Source of the DNA: Thiohalobacter sp.
GTDB taxonomy: Bacteria > Pseudomonadota > Gammaproteobacteria > DSM-19610
Length of the DNA stretch: 10,535 nt
NCBI GenBank assembly: GCA_027010005.1
Contig: JALVCM010000262.1
Coordinates: 1 to 10,535, forward strand
Direction: 5' to 3'
Position numbers and translations under genes: made by a program. Below, one piece after another: positions 1 through 6,872 of this stretch (the stretch's first letter is position 1; each line of letters opens with the position of its first letter). The notes under the pieces were generated by a model. That model was not told the origin of the DNA. It ran no database searches and saw only the letters and a list, made by a program, of their open reading frames with translations.

Positions 1-1927
1 ACATCCCGGATACCCCGGTGACACAGGTCATCAGGCCGACCGGGATGTCCAGTTCCACGTCTTTCAGGTTATTGCCACAAGCCTTGTGAATACGCAGCTG
101 GCGCTGCGGGTCATTGGGGGTGCGTCGATCCGGACCCTGGATACGGCGTGCCCCGCTCAGGTATTGCCCGGTCAGTGAGGCAGGGTTGTTGATGACCTCT
201 TCCGGGGTGCCCTGTGCCACAACCTTGCCACCGTGTACGCCGGCACCCGGTCCCATATCGACCAGGTGGTCGGCAGAGCGGATAGCGTCTTCGTCGTGTT
301 CAACCACGATAACAGTGTTGCCAAGATCACGCAGGAACGTCAGTGTATTGAGCAGTCGCTGGTTGTCGCGCTGGTGGAGGCCAATGGAGGGTTCATCGAG
401 GATGTACATGACACCGACCAGCCCGGCGCCGATCTGGCTGGCCAGGCGTATGCGCTGCGCCTCGCCACCGGACAGGGTGTCGGCACTGCGTTCCAGTGAC
501 AGGTAGTTGAGCCCGACATTGACCAGGAAATCCAGCCGATCACGTATTTCCTTGACGATTTTCCTGGCAATGGCACCACGCCGGCCCGGCAGTTCCAGCC
601 CGGCAAAGAATTCACTCGCTTCACCGACCGGCAGCGCTGCAATCTGTGGCAGCGTATACTCATTCACGAAGACGTTGCGTGCCGAGCGGTTAAGACGTGT
701 CCCTTCGCAGTCAGGGCAGGGGTGTGTGCTCAGGTAGCGCGCCAGCTCATCCCGTACCACGTTGGACTCGGTTTCGCGGTAGCGTCGTTCCATGTTGCGC
801 AGAATGCCCTCAAAGGGATGTCGCCTGACCTTGATACCGTTACGTTCATTGATATAGCGGAATTCGATCTGTTCACGACCACTGCCGTAGAGAATGATTT
901 GCTGGATACGTTCCTCCAGCTCATCAAACGGTGTTTCGATATCGAAGCCGTAATGGTCTGCCAGCGAACTGATGAGCTGGAAATAATAGGCATTGCGCCG
1001 GTCCCAGCCGCGTACCGCACCGCCGGCAAGGCTCAGGTGCGGGTTGGCGACTACCCGCTTGGGGTCAAAGGATTGCTGCACGCCGAGCCCGTCGCAGGTC
1101 GGGCAGGCGCCGACCGGGTTGTTGAACGAGAACAGGCGCGGTTCCAGTTCGGTCAGTGAGTAACCACACTTCGGGCAGGCAAACTTGGCGGAAAAGGTGA
1201 TTTCGGTGTTGTCATCCATATTGACGACACGCGCCAGGCCGTCGGCGAGACGCAGTGCGGTTTCAAACGATTCGGCAAGCCGCAACTTGAGATCGTCACG
1301 AATTTTGAACCGGTCAACTACCACCTCGATGCTGTGCTTGCGGCGCAGATCCAGTTCGGGCGGGTCATCCAGTTCAACGACTTCACCATCGATGCGCGCA
1401 CGGATGAAACCGTGAGCGCGCAGTTCTTCCAGAAGTGCCAGGTGCTCACCCTTGCGATCCTGGACGACCGGTGCCAGTAGCATCCAGCGCGAGCCATCGG
1501 CCTGTTCCAGAACGTGATCGACCATCTGGCTGATGGTCTGTGCTTCCAGTGTAATCCCGTGGTCGGGGCAGCGTGGCGTGCCGACACGCGCGAACAGCAG
1601 GCGCAGGTAGTCGTGGATCTCGGTAATGGTGCCGACCGTCGAGCGCGGGTTGTGCGAGGTGGACTTCTGTTCAATCGAGATGGCTGGCGACAGGCCCTCG
1701 ATATGGTCGATATCCGGTTTTTCCATCATCGACAGGAACTGGCGCGCATAGGCGGACAGCGATTCCACGTAGCGGCGTTGTCCCTCTGCGTAAATAGTAT
1801 CGAAGGCTAGCGACGATTTTCCGGAGCCTGACAGGCCGGTGATCACGATCAACCGGTCACGCGGCAGGTCGAGATCAATATTTTGCAGATTGTGCGTGCG
1901 CGCACCGCGCAGGCGAATGGTGTCCAT
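1..1927 (-). CDS. uvrA: UvrABC excinuclease subunit A (partial, C-terminus beyond window)
   Basis: UvrA is the dimeric ATPase that finds bulky DNA lesions and loads UvrB in nucleotide excision repair in the cytoplasm. The reverse strand reads without a stop from ATG at 1927 to the left edge, giving 642 codons of a protein usually about 940 residues long. Visible landmarks are the first Walker [10 protein letters not shown] (residues 31-39, K37 as in E. coli), the first zinc finger with Cys pairs at about 251/254 and 275/278, the ABC signature LSGGEAQR starting at residue 485, and the Walker B region [13 protein letters not shown]. The window ends in the second Walker A at GVSGM, where the family normally has GVSGSGK; the methionine is unusual. 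A GGAA upstream of the ATG can serve as ribosome binding site. The gene is divergent from the transporter. The residue offset to E. coli stays at two, so no frameshift is likely. Identity is certain; the C-terminal third is not visible. Confidence 0.98.
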   Translation of the reverse strand, partial: MDTIRLRGARTHNLQNIDLDLPRDRLIVITGLSGSGKSSLAFDTIYAEGQRRYVESLSAYARQFLSMMEKPDIDHIEGLSPAISIEQKSTSHNPRSTVGTITEIHDYLRLLFARVGTPRCPDHGITLEAQTISQMVDHVLEQADGSRWMLLAPVVQDRKGEHLALLEELRAHGFIRARIDGEVVELDDPPELDLRRKHSIEVVVDRFKIRDDLKLRLAESFETALRLADGLARVVNMDDNTEITFSAKFACPKCGYSLTELEPRLFSFNNPVGACPTCDGLGVQQSFDPKRVVANPHLSLAGGAVRGWDRRNAYYFQLISSLADHYGFDIETPFDELEERIQQIILYGSGREQIEFRYINERNGIKVRRHPFEGILRNMERRYRETESNVVRDELARYLSTHPCPDCEGTRLNRSARNVFVNEYTLPQIAALPVGEASEFFAGLELPGRRGAIARKIVKEIRDRLDFLVNVGLNYLSLERSADTLSGGEAQRIRLASQIGAGLVGVMYILDEPSIGLHQRDNQRLLNTLTFLRDLGNTVIVVEHDEDAIRSADHLVDMGPGAGVHGGKVVAQGTPEEVINNPASLTGQYLSGARRIQGPDRRTPNDPQRQLRIHKACGNNLKDVELDIPVGLMTCVTGVSGM

Positions 1928-1956
1928 ACTGTTTCCGGCAAATTGGGCAACCTGAT

Positions 1957-1986
1957 ACTATACGGCGTTTCACGATGGCTGACCAA
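1957..1986 (-). promoter_or_regulatory. Candidate sigma70 promoter of uvrA
   Basis: On the minus strand a TTGGTC (-35, plus-strand 1981-1986) is followed after 18 bases by TATAGT (-10, plus-strand 1957-1962), about 30 bases before the uvrA ATG. The -10 matches five of six consensus bases and the -35 matches three. No CTGT-N8-ACAG LexA box overlaps it. The same AT-rich patch could also give a TACTAT -10 for the divergent transporter gene, but no good -35 accompanies that. Assigned by eye. Confidence 0.45.
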
Positions 1987-2001
1987 AGGGAAATCTGTTT
2001 A

Positions 2002-3390
2002 GTGAACGAGAGTACGCCCGTAGACCAGAATATGACCCGAGCGGAGGCGCGTACCGCGGCATCCATGGCGGGTATTTATGCCTTACGGATGCTGGGGTTG
2101 TTCATGATCCTGCCGGTCTTTGCCCTGTATTCCGAGCACCTGGATGGCGCTACACCGGCGCTGGCCGGGCTGGCGATCGGGATATACGGTATGACCCAGG
2201 CTTTCCTGCAGATTCCATTCGGGCTGTTGTCTGACCGGATCGGGCGCAAACCGGTCATCGTGTTCGGGTTGCTGGTATTTGCCCTGGGTAGTGCCATGGC
2301 GGCCAGTGCCGATACCATCTGGGGTGTCATCGCGGGGCGGGCCGTGCAGGGCGCCGGGGCGATTGCCGCGGCTGTCATGGCGCTTACAGCGGATCTTGTC
2401 CGCGAGGAGCACCGGGTCAAGGCCATGGCCATTATCGGGATGAGCATCGGTGCATCCTTTGCTGTTGCCATGGTGCTGGGGCCGTTGCTGAACAGCTGGA
2501 TCGGGGTGCCGGGGATTTTCTGGTTGACGGCGGTACTGGCGCTGGGGGGCATTGTGGTGATCCTGCTGCTGGTGCCAAACCCCGTGGTGTCACGGGTGCG
2601 GCGTGATGCCGAAGCGGTGCCTGAACAGTTTTCCGGAGTGTTGCGCAATTCACAGCTCCTGCGGCTGGACGCGGGTATTTTTTCGCTACACCTGATTCTG
2701 ACTGCCAGCTTTGTGGTGTTACCGCTGGCGTTGCGTGACCTGGCCGGGCTGGAGGTGTCAAGACACTGGGAAGTCTACCTGCCGGTATTGCTGCTTTCCC
2801 TGCCCATGGCGATACCCTTTATCATCCAGGCCGAGAAACACCAGCGCATGAAGCAGGTTTTCGTTGCTTCTGTGGTCATTGTGGCCGTGGCGGAGCTGGT
2901 TTTGTTCAGATTTCACACTCAGGTACTGGCGATTGGTATCGGTTTATTCATCTTTTACTCCGCGTTTAATCTGCTGGAAGCACTGCTGCCCTCGCTGATT
3001 TCCAAGATGGCACCGCCGGACAGCAAGGGCACGGCCATGGGTTTCTATTCCAGTGCCCAGTTCTTCGGTGCCTTTGTCGGAGGTACGACCGGGGGATGGC
3101 TGCACGGGCGTTTCGGCTTGTCTTCGGTGTTTTTGTTCTGTGCACTCGTGGCGCTGGCATGGCTGGTGCTGGCGCTGGGAATGGAGGCGCCGGCCTACCT
3201 CAATACCCGGCTGCTCAGGATCGGGATGCTGGATCCGGCAGCGGCACAGTTGCTGGCGCAGCAGATTATCGCGGTGCCGGGTGTGGCCGAGGCGGTGGTG
3301 ATTGCCGAGGACGGGGTCGCCTATCTGAAAATCGACCCGCAGTTGCTCGACGAGGCTGCACTGGAAGCGGTTGTCGGGGCAGCAGGCTGA
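2002..3390 (+). CDS. yajR: YajR-like MFS transporter with C-terminal YAM (ferredoxin-like) domain
   Basis: This is an inner-membrane major facilitator superfamily transporter of the YajR type, probably a proton-driven exporter of unknown substrate. From the first possible ATG at 1975 the frame is 471 residues; I prefer the GTG at 2002 (462 residues) because AAGGGA at 1986-1991 sits at good spacing before it, while the ATG has no Shine-Dalgarno. Twelve hydrophobic segments can be followed. The loop 2-3 motif A reads GLLSDRIGRKP, and the stretch AVQGAGAIAAAVMAL plus EALLPSLISK and KGTAMGFYSSAQF strongly resemble E. coli YajR. After the last membrane segment about 60 residues form a soluble tail with a beta-alpha-beta-beta-alpha-beta look (VPGVAEAVVIAEDGVAYLKID), matching the YAM domain of YajR, without a CxxC metal motif. 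Order uvrA/MFS/ssb is also known in pseudomonads. Family assignment is firm; the substrate is unknown and the start uncertain. Confidence 0.9.
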   Translation: MNESTPVDQNMTRAEARTAASMAGIYALRMLGLFMILPVFALYSEHLDGATPALAGLAIGIYGMTQAFLQIPFGLLSDRIGRKPVIVFGLLVFALGSAMAASADTIWGVIAGRAVQGAGAIAAAVMALTADLVREEHRVKAMAIIGMSIGASFAVAMVLGPLLNSWIGVPGIFWLTAVLALGGIVVILLLVPNPVVSRVRRDAEAVPEQFSGVLRNSQLLRLDAGIFSLHLILTASFVVLPLALRDLAGLEVSRHWEVYLPVLLLSLPMAIPFIIQAEKHQRMKQVFVASVVIVAVAELVLFRFHTQVLAIGIGLFIFYSAFNLLEALLPSLISKMAPPDSKGTAMGFYSSAQFFGAFVGGTTGGWLHGRFGLSSVFLFCALVALAWLVLALGMEAPAYLNTRLLRIGMLDPAAAQLLAQQIIAVPGVAEAVVIAEDGVAYLKIDPQLLDEAALEAVVGAAG

Positions 3391-3410
3391 CTGAAAATCA
3401 ATGGCTTACA

Positions 3411-3436
3411 AGTGCCCGAACGACAGGCTGGGCACT
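3411..3436. repeat. Inverted repeat in the transporter-ssb gap
   Basis: AGTGCCC (3411-3417) and GGGCACT (3430-3436) are perfect 7-base inverted arms around a 12-base loop, 20 bases after the transporter stop. The RNA could fold into a GC-rich hairpin, but no T tract follows, so it is not a typical intrinsic terminator. It could be a weak or factor-assisted terminator, an mRNA 3' end stabiliser, or a protein site upstream of ssb. Confidence 0.4.
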
Positions 3437-3535
3437 AGCGCGATCAGCCGTTATCATGGCCGCTGGTTGCAGTACACGATACACAAAAATGACAGAGGAA
3501 GCGCAGGGATGCGGCTTCCCGGACAGGAGTAAAAC

Positions 3536-3985
3536 ATGGCAAGAGGCGTAAACAAAGTCATTCTGGTGGGAAATCTGGGTGCCGACCCGGAAGTGAAATA
3601 TATGCCGAATGGTAATGCGGTGGCGAATGTCACGCTGGCGACCAGCGAAACCTGGAAAGACAAGCAAAGCGGTGAGAACAAGGAAAAAACCGAGTGGCAT
3701 CGCGTAGTGTTCTTTCGTCGTCTGGCCGAGATTGCCGGGGAATACCTGAAGAAGGGTTCGCAGGTCTACATCGAGGGCAAGCTGCAGACCCGCAAGTGGC
3801 AGGACAAGAATGGCAACGACCGTTACACCACAGAGATTATCGCCAACGAGATGCAGATGCTTGGCGGTCGTGGTGGTGGTGGCGGCAGCGCAGACTTTGG
3901 CGGCGCGTCGGCTTCACAGTCGGCACAGGCCCCGGCACCCGCGGCAACAGCCGGTGGTGACTTCGATGACGACATCCCGTTCTAG
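3536..3985 (+). CDS. ssb: Single-stranded DNA-binding protein
   Basis: SSB coats single-stranded DNA as a homotetramer in replication, repair and recombination and recruits partner proteins through its C-terminal tip. The 149-residue product starts at an ATG preceded by AGGAG (3525-3529) at ideal spacing. Residues 1 to about 110 form the OB fold; W40, W54, F60, Y70 and W88 lie at exactly the positions of the DNA-contacting aromatic residues of E. coli SSB, and H55 at the tetramer interface is kept. A glycine run (about 112-118) and an Ala/Pro/Gln-rich linker lead to the acidic tip DFDDDIPF. The linker is shorter than in E. coli (177 residues in total). No clear promoter or LexA box was found in the 145-base gap upstream, so the gene may be partly co-transcribed with the transporter or use a weak promoter. 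Its stop overlaps that of the convergent gene. Confidence 0.98.
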   Translation: MARGVNKVILVGNLGADPEVKYMPNGNAVANVTLATSETWKDKQSGENKEKTEWHRVVFFRRLAEIAGEYLKKGSQVYIEGKLQTRKWQDKNGNDRYTTEIIANEMQMLGGRGGGGGSADFGGASASQSAQAPAPAATAGGDFDDDIPF

Positions 3986-4887
3986 CCGACCTCGTCGAGC
4001 GCCAGGTTTTCTGTACGGGTTTCCGGACGAAAGATGTTGATCGGTATTTTCAGAAAACGTTTTCCATTGGCTTCGCTTTTCGGCAGTGATCCGGCATCGA
4101 TATTCACCTGGATGCTTTGATACAGTAGTCTGGGCGCGCTGAGTTCCCTGTCGCGGTCATTACGGAAGCGAATGAATTCATCTTCACTCATGCCTTCCTT
4201 CAGGTTGATATTGTTTCTTTTCTGTTCGCCGATTGTCGTCTCGTAGTCCAGTTCGCGTCCGTTTGGCTGATAGTCGTGACCGACGAAAACACGGGTCTCG
4301 TCCGGCAGGGTATACAGCTTGTGCATGATGGAGTGGTACATGTCCTTTGCGCTGCCGGCAGGGAAGTCACAGCGACCGGTTCCGCCATCCGGCATGAACA
4401 GCGTGTCACCGGTAAAAATGGCATCAACAAAATGACAGGTGGCACAGGCCGGTGTATGTCCCGGTGTGAAGATCACTGAAAATTCCAGCGTACCGGCCTG
4501 CAGGGTTTCATTTTCCTTCAGAAGGTGATCAAACTGGCTGCCGTCAGTGGGGAAGTCGTCGGGTAAATTGAATTCTTTTCTGAAAATATCCTGAACGATG
4601 GTGATGCGCTCACCAATCGCAACCTGTGCATCAGGACAGGCTTCCTTGATCATCTGTGCACCGGACAGGTGGTCGGCATGCGCATGGGTTTCCAGGATAA
4701 AGCGTGGTGTCAGCGCATTGTCCTCAATAAACGTCAGAATTTTGCTAACAGATTCTGTCCAGACTTTTGACCCAACGGGATCATAGTCAAGCACCGGATC
4801 GATGATGACGGCGTCCTTGCTGGACGGATCATAGACCACATAGGTCAATGTGGACGTGCGCGAATCAAAAAAGGCCTTTATTTCCAT
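3982..4887 (-). CDS. MBL-fold hydrolase, Blh/persulfide dioxygenase-like
   Basis: This 301-residue protein belongs to the metallo-beta-lactamase fold, in the branch that holds Blh and ETHE1-type persulfide dioxygenases (oxidation of glutathione persulfide to sulfite and glutathione, using Fe(II)). Metal ligands are visible: THAHADH with H68, H70, D72 and H73, then PGHT with H144, GDTLF with D161, and GHDY with H204. By comparison with ETHE1, H68, H144 and D161 would bind iron. The stretch [16 protein letters not shown] resembles the GTARCDFPGG segment of Blh-type enzymes. No signal peptide or membrane segment is seen, so it is probably cytosolic. No rhodanese, sulfide:quinone reductase or sulfur-responsive regulator lies beside it. 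The ATG at 4887 is followed by a typical MBL N-terminus, but its Shine-Dalgarno is weak (AGAGA). Glyoxalase II-like thioester hydrolysis is an alternative activity, less likely given the conserved region. Confidence 0.85.
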   Translation of the reverse strand: MEIKAFFDSRTSTLTYVVYDPSSKDAVIIDPVLDYDPVGSKVWTESVSKILTFIEDNALTPRFILETHAHADHLSGAQMIKEACPDAQVAIGERITIVQDIFRKEFNLPDDFPTDGSQFDHLLKENETLQAGTLEFSVIFTPGHTPACATCHFVDAIFTGDTLFMPDGGTGRCDFPAGSAKDMYHSIMHKLYTLPDETRVFVGHDYQPNGRELDYETTIGEQKRNNINLKEGMSEDEFIRFRNDRDRELSAPRLLYQSIQVNIDAGSLPKSEANGKRFLKIPINIFRPETRTENLALDEVG

Positions 4888-4924
4888 GTTGAGGGTCTCT
4901 TTGACGATTAAATTCAGCTTTGGC

Positions 4925-4977
4925 TAGTATAAATTGATAATTAGAACTTAACCATACATAGAAATAATTATATACTA
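4925..4977. promoter_or_regulatory. Candidate divergent promoter with symmetric TATACT -10 boxes
   Basis: TAGTATA (4925-4931) and its exact inverse TATACTA (4971-4977) place a TATACT hexamer on each strand. On the plus strand TTAACC (4948-4953) lies 17 bases before TATACT (4971-4976), a plausible distal promoter toward mraZ. On the minus strand TATACT (plus-strand 4926-4931) has a poor -35, TGGTTA (plus-strand 4949-4954), at 17 bases, and would start transcription of the MBL gene. The symmetry may instead reflect an operator. By-eye assignment in an AT-rich stretch where chance matches are common. Confidence 0.35.
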
Positions 4978-5138
4978 CTGGCTATATCGACCTCCAAGTT
5001 GAAGCATTTCCACAGCAAGCTGTAGCAACTATATGATTTCCGGTTTAAACCTCATTTATGGATTGGGCGGTAAATTCCCCGGCCCGGTCTGTCTTCGCTA
5101 AGTTACTGTCCGTAAAGCAGGATTTTTCATTTCTCGCC

Positions 5139-5168
5139 TTGACAAGGTGGGGATTTGCTACCTATAGT
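5139..5168 (+). promoter_or_regulatory. Main promoter of the dcw cluster (PmraZ)
   Basis: A perfect TTGACA (-35, 5139-5144) is followed after 18 bases by TATAGT (-10, 5163-5168, five of six consensus bases). Transcription should start near 5175, giving a leader of about 53 bases before the mraZ GTG. The -10 element runs into the first copy of the MraZ repeat array, so repressor binding would block the initiation region. This is the best-matching promoter in the window. Confidence 0.8.
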
Positions 5169-5220
5169 GTCAAAAAGTGGGATTCAGTGGAATTTAGTGG
5201 AAAAAAGCGGGGGTCAAGGG
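5166..5220 (+). promoter_or_regulatory. MraZ operator: tandem 10-base AGTGG repeats
   Basis: Pentamers recur in exact 10-base register: AGTGT (5166), AGTGG (5176), AGTGG (5186), AGTGG (5196), AGCGG (5206) and a decayed AAGGG (5216), separated by AT-rich 5-base spacers in the upstream copies. A further in-phase GGTGG lies at 5146 in the promoter spacer. Known MraZ sites are GTG-containing direct repeats at one-helical-turn spacing, such as TGGG-N5 in E. coli, so this is very likely the autoregulatory site of the adjacent MraZ. It covers the -10, the start point and nearly all of the leader, and its last copy merges with the mraZ Shine-Dalgarno. Confidence 0.85.
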
Positions 5221-5227
5221 GAGTCCG

Positions 5228-5677
5228 GTGTTTCGAGGTGGTAGTACAGTCAAGCTCGATGCCAAGGGACGGTTGGCCTTGCCAACCCGTTACCGGGGTG
5301 AAATCGGCGAGCGCTACGAGGGCCGTCTGGTGGTGACGGTCCACGATGATGGCTGCCTGTTGCTGTATCCCCAGCCCGAGTGGGAACAAATCGAACATCG
5401 TCTTATCAATACCCCGAACCTGGATCGTCGTACGCGCGACATGCAGCGTATGTTGGTCGGTTATGCCACAGAAGTCGAGATGGACGGAAATGGCCGTATT
5501 TTACTGGCGCCGCGCCTGCGTGATTTCGCCGGGCTGGACAAGACGGTGGCGCTGGTGGGTGTGGGCAGGAAATTTGAAATCTGGAATGACGAAACCTGGA
5601 TGAATATCGGTAGTAGCTGGAAAGGGCGTGCGGAAGATGGTGACAAACCGTCCCCCCTTGAATCGCTGACGTTGTAA
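5228..5677 (+). CDS. mraZ: Transcriptional regulator MraZ
   Basis: MraZ is a ring-forming DNA-binding protein with two SpoVT/AbrB-like repeats that represses the dcw promoter. The 149-residue product starts [15 protein letters not shown] from a GTG at 5228, preceded four bases upstream by a strong AAGGGGAG. No better ATG exists at the conserved N-terminus. The two DxxxR signatures of the duplicated domain are D11-R15 (DAKGR, followed by LALPTRYR) and D86-R90 (DGNGR, followed by [13 protein letters not shown]). Length fits the family (about 150). It is the first gene of the cell-division cluster and directly follows an array of its likely operator repeats. The GTG start may help keep its level low. 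rsmH begins five bases after its stop. In E. coli MraZ and RsmH act antagonistically when overproduced, and both are present here in the usual order. Confidence 0.97.
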   Translation: MFRGGSTVKLDAKGRLALPTRYRGEIGERYEGRLVVTVHDDGCLLLYPQPEWEQIEHRLINTPNLDRRTRDMQRMLVGYATEVEMDGNGRILLAPRLRDFAGLDKTVALVGVGRKFEIWNDETWMNIGSSWKGRAEDGDKPSPLESLTL

Positions 5678-5682
5678 CAGCG

Positions 5683-6612
5683 ATGAGTCACCAGCATCAA
5701 CCGGTACTGTTGACACAGGTACTGGATGCCCTCCGGGTGAAACCGGATGGCCTCTATATCGATGGAACCTTTGGACGTGGCGGACATGCGGCAGCGCTTC
5801 TGGACAAGCTCGGCCCCGAAGGAAGGCTTCTTGCCTTCGACAAGGATCCTGACGCCCTGGCTTTTGCCGCCAGCCGGTTTTCCGGTGAGGCACGACTGCT
5901 GATGCGCGAAGGAAGTTTTGGCAACCTGGCAAGCGAAGTGTCAGCCCTCGGCTGGCAGGGACGAGTGGATGGAATCATGCTGGACCTTGGTGTGTCGTCA
6001 CCGCAGCTGGATGATGCGGCACGCGGTTTCAGTTTCATGCAGCCGGGACCGCTGGATATGCGCATGAATCCACAGGTCGGCCCCAGTGCAGCCGAGTGGC
6101 TGGCGCAGGCGTCGGAGCGGGAGATCGCTGATGTATTGTGGAAGTACGGTGAGGAGCGTTTCTCACGGCGTATTGCGCGTGCCATTGTAAACCGCCGTGA
6201 GGAGTCGCCAGTTACGACTACTCTGCAGCTGGCCGAGTTGATCCAGTCAGCTGCTCCGGGCCGTGAGCGTCACAAGCATCCCGCAACACGCAGTTTTCAG
6301 GCCATACGGATTTTCATTAACCGGGAACTGGAAGACCTCGAGGCCGTTCTGCCTCAGGCGGTCGAGGCGCTGGCGCCCGGCGGCCGACTGGCCGTGATCA
6401 GCTTCCACTCGCTTGAGGATCGCATCGTAAAACGGTTTATCCGCGAGCAGCACCGCGGCCCGCAGTTGCCGCCGGACTTTCCGGTCATACCGGAAGGCTA
6501 TGCGCCAAAACTGAAGCCGGTGGGCAAGCAGATTCGCGCTGATGATTCAGAAACCAGTGCCAACCCGCGTGCACGCAGTGCGGTATTGCGTGTTGCGGAG
6601 CGGGTGGCATGA
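5683..6612 (+). CDS. rsmH: 16S rRNA (cytosine(1402)-N4)-methyltransferase RsmH
   Basis: RsmH (formerly MraW) transfers a methyl group from S-adenosylmethionine to N4 of C1402 in 16S rRNA, tuning the ribosomal P site. The 309-residue product has the usual length. The N-terminal [13 protein letters not shown] leads into the SAM-binding motif DGTFGRGGH (residues 27-35) and then FDKDPDAL. Further motifs are [41 protein letters not shown], the inserted helical domain, and the C-terminal [16 protein letters not shown] and [11 protein letters not shown]. All are hallmarks of the family, and no key segment is missing. The ATG lies five bases after the mraZ stop and has no clear Shine-Dalgarno, so translation probably depends on coupling to mraZ. 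Its stop overlaps the start of ftsL in an ATGA. Confidence 0.98.
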   Translation: MSHQHQPVLLTQVLDALRVKPDGLYIDGTFGRGGHAAALLDKLGPEGRLLAFDKDPDALAFAASRFSGEARLLMREGSFGNLASEVSALGWQGRVDGIMLDLGVSSPQLDDAARGFSFMQPGPLDMRMNPQVGPSAAEWLAQASEREIADVLWKYGEERFSRRIARAIVNRREESPVTTTLQLAELIQSAAPGRERHKHPATRSFQAIRIFINRELEDLEAVLPQAVEALAPGGRLAVISFHSLEDRIVKRFIREQHRGPQLPPDFPVIPEGYAPKLKPVGKQIRADDSETSANPRARSAVLRVAERVA

Positions 6613-6872
6613 GGGCGTTTCTCTTTCCACTGTTACTGGTGGCGGTCATTGTCAGTGCCATGAGTGCCGCCTGGTCACGTCACGAAAGCCGCAAGCTGTT
6701 CAATCAGCTTCAGCAGCTTGAGGGTGAGCGCGATGCCATGAATGTGGAATGGGGGCAGTTGCAGCTCGAGCAAAGTACACATACCACGCACGGCAAGATC
6801 GAGTCGGCCGCGCGTGAACGCCTGGGGATGCAGATTCCCGGCGCGCAACAGGTGGTGATCCTGAAACCATGA
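6609..6872 (+). CDS. ftsL: Cell division protein FtsL
   Basis: FtsL is a small bitopic inner-membrane protein that forms a periplasmic coiled coil with FtsB and FtsQ and, with FtsI and FtsW, controls septal peptidoglycan synthesis. The 87-residue product has an N-terminal membrane segment (about residues 4-21, [18 protein letters not shown]), then a coiled-coil stretch (about 25-60, rich in Gln, Glu and Leu, with [15 protein letters not shown]), and ends in [16 protein letters not shown], the typical FtsL tail. Compared with the 121-residue E. coli protein it has almost no cytoplasmic tail, which resembles shorter FtsL versions known outside the enterics. The ATG overlaps the rsmH stop (ATGA), and its own TGA overlaps the ftsI start. 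Sequence conservation is low in this family, so the call rests on position, topology and the C-terminal motif together. Confidence 0.95.
   Translation: MRAFLFPLLLVAVIVSAMSAAWSRHESRKLFNQLQQLEGERDAMNVEWGQLQLEQSTHTTHGKIESAARERLGMQIPGAQQVVILKP

Larger units (their letters stand above)
4888..5227. other. Gene-free intergenic region between the MBL gene and mraZ
   Basis: These 340 bases contain no convincing gene. The left part (about 4900-5060) is clearly AT-rich compared with the flanks and carries a possible divergent promoter pair around 4925-4977. Further right are short inverted repeats: AGTTG/CAACT (4997-5001 and 5026-5030) enclosing ACAGC/GCTGT (5012-5016 and 5019-5023). The right end holds the mraZ promoter and the MraZ repeat array. 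Both flanking genes point outward, so the region must supply promoters for both. No T-tract terminator, tRNA or riboswitch was recognised. Confidence 0.7.

Noticed and set aside
722..1159. Plus-strand frames opposite uvrA (also 114-506, 233-499, 507-737, 1185-1415, 1514-1810)
   Set aside because: The minus strand encodes highly conserved UvrA through this whole stretch, so these frames are antisense shadows of GC-rich codons.
1975..2001. ATG at 1975 as the start of the transporter gene
   Set aside because: No Shine-Dalgarno precedes it and it adds nine unconserved residues; the GTG at 2002 has AAGGGA at good spacing. It is not fully excluded.
2076..2648. Minus-strand 190-codon frame inside the transporter gene
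   Set aside because: It is antisense to well-conserved YajR-like sequence, and its product is low-complexity with no recognisable domain.
3867..3890. GGT-rich low-complexity run in ssb as a regulatory repeat
   Set aside because: It encodes the normal glycine-rich linker of SSB in frame.
4997..5030. Nested inverted repeats AGTTG/CAACT and ACAGC/GCTGT as a terminator or riboswitch
   Set aside because: The arms are five bases, the inner loop is too small, no T tract follows, and no known riboswitch core is recognisable.
5166..5220. Tandem repeats as a CRISPR or minisatellite
   Set aside because: The unit is only 10 bases with 5-base spacers and sits on a promoter before mraZ, which fits a MraZ operator.
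5058..5336. Plus-strand 92-codon frame upstream of and into mraZ
   Set aside because: It overlaps the promoter, the MraZ repeats and the conserved mraZ start, has no family resemblance and no Shine-Dalgarno.
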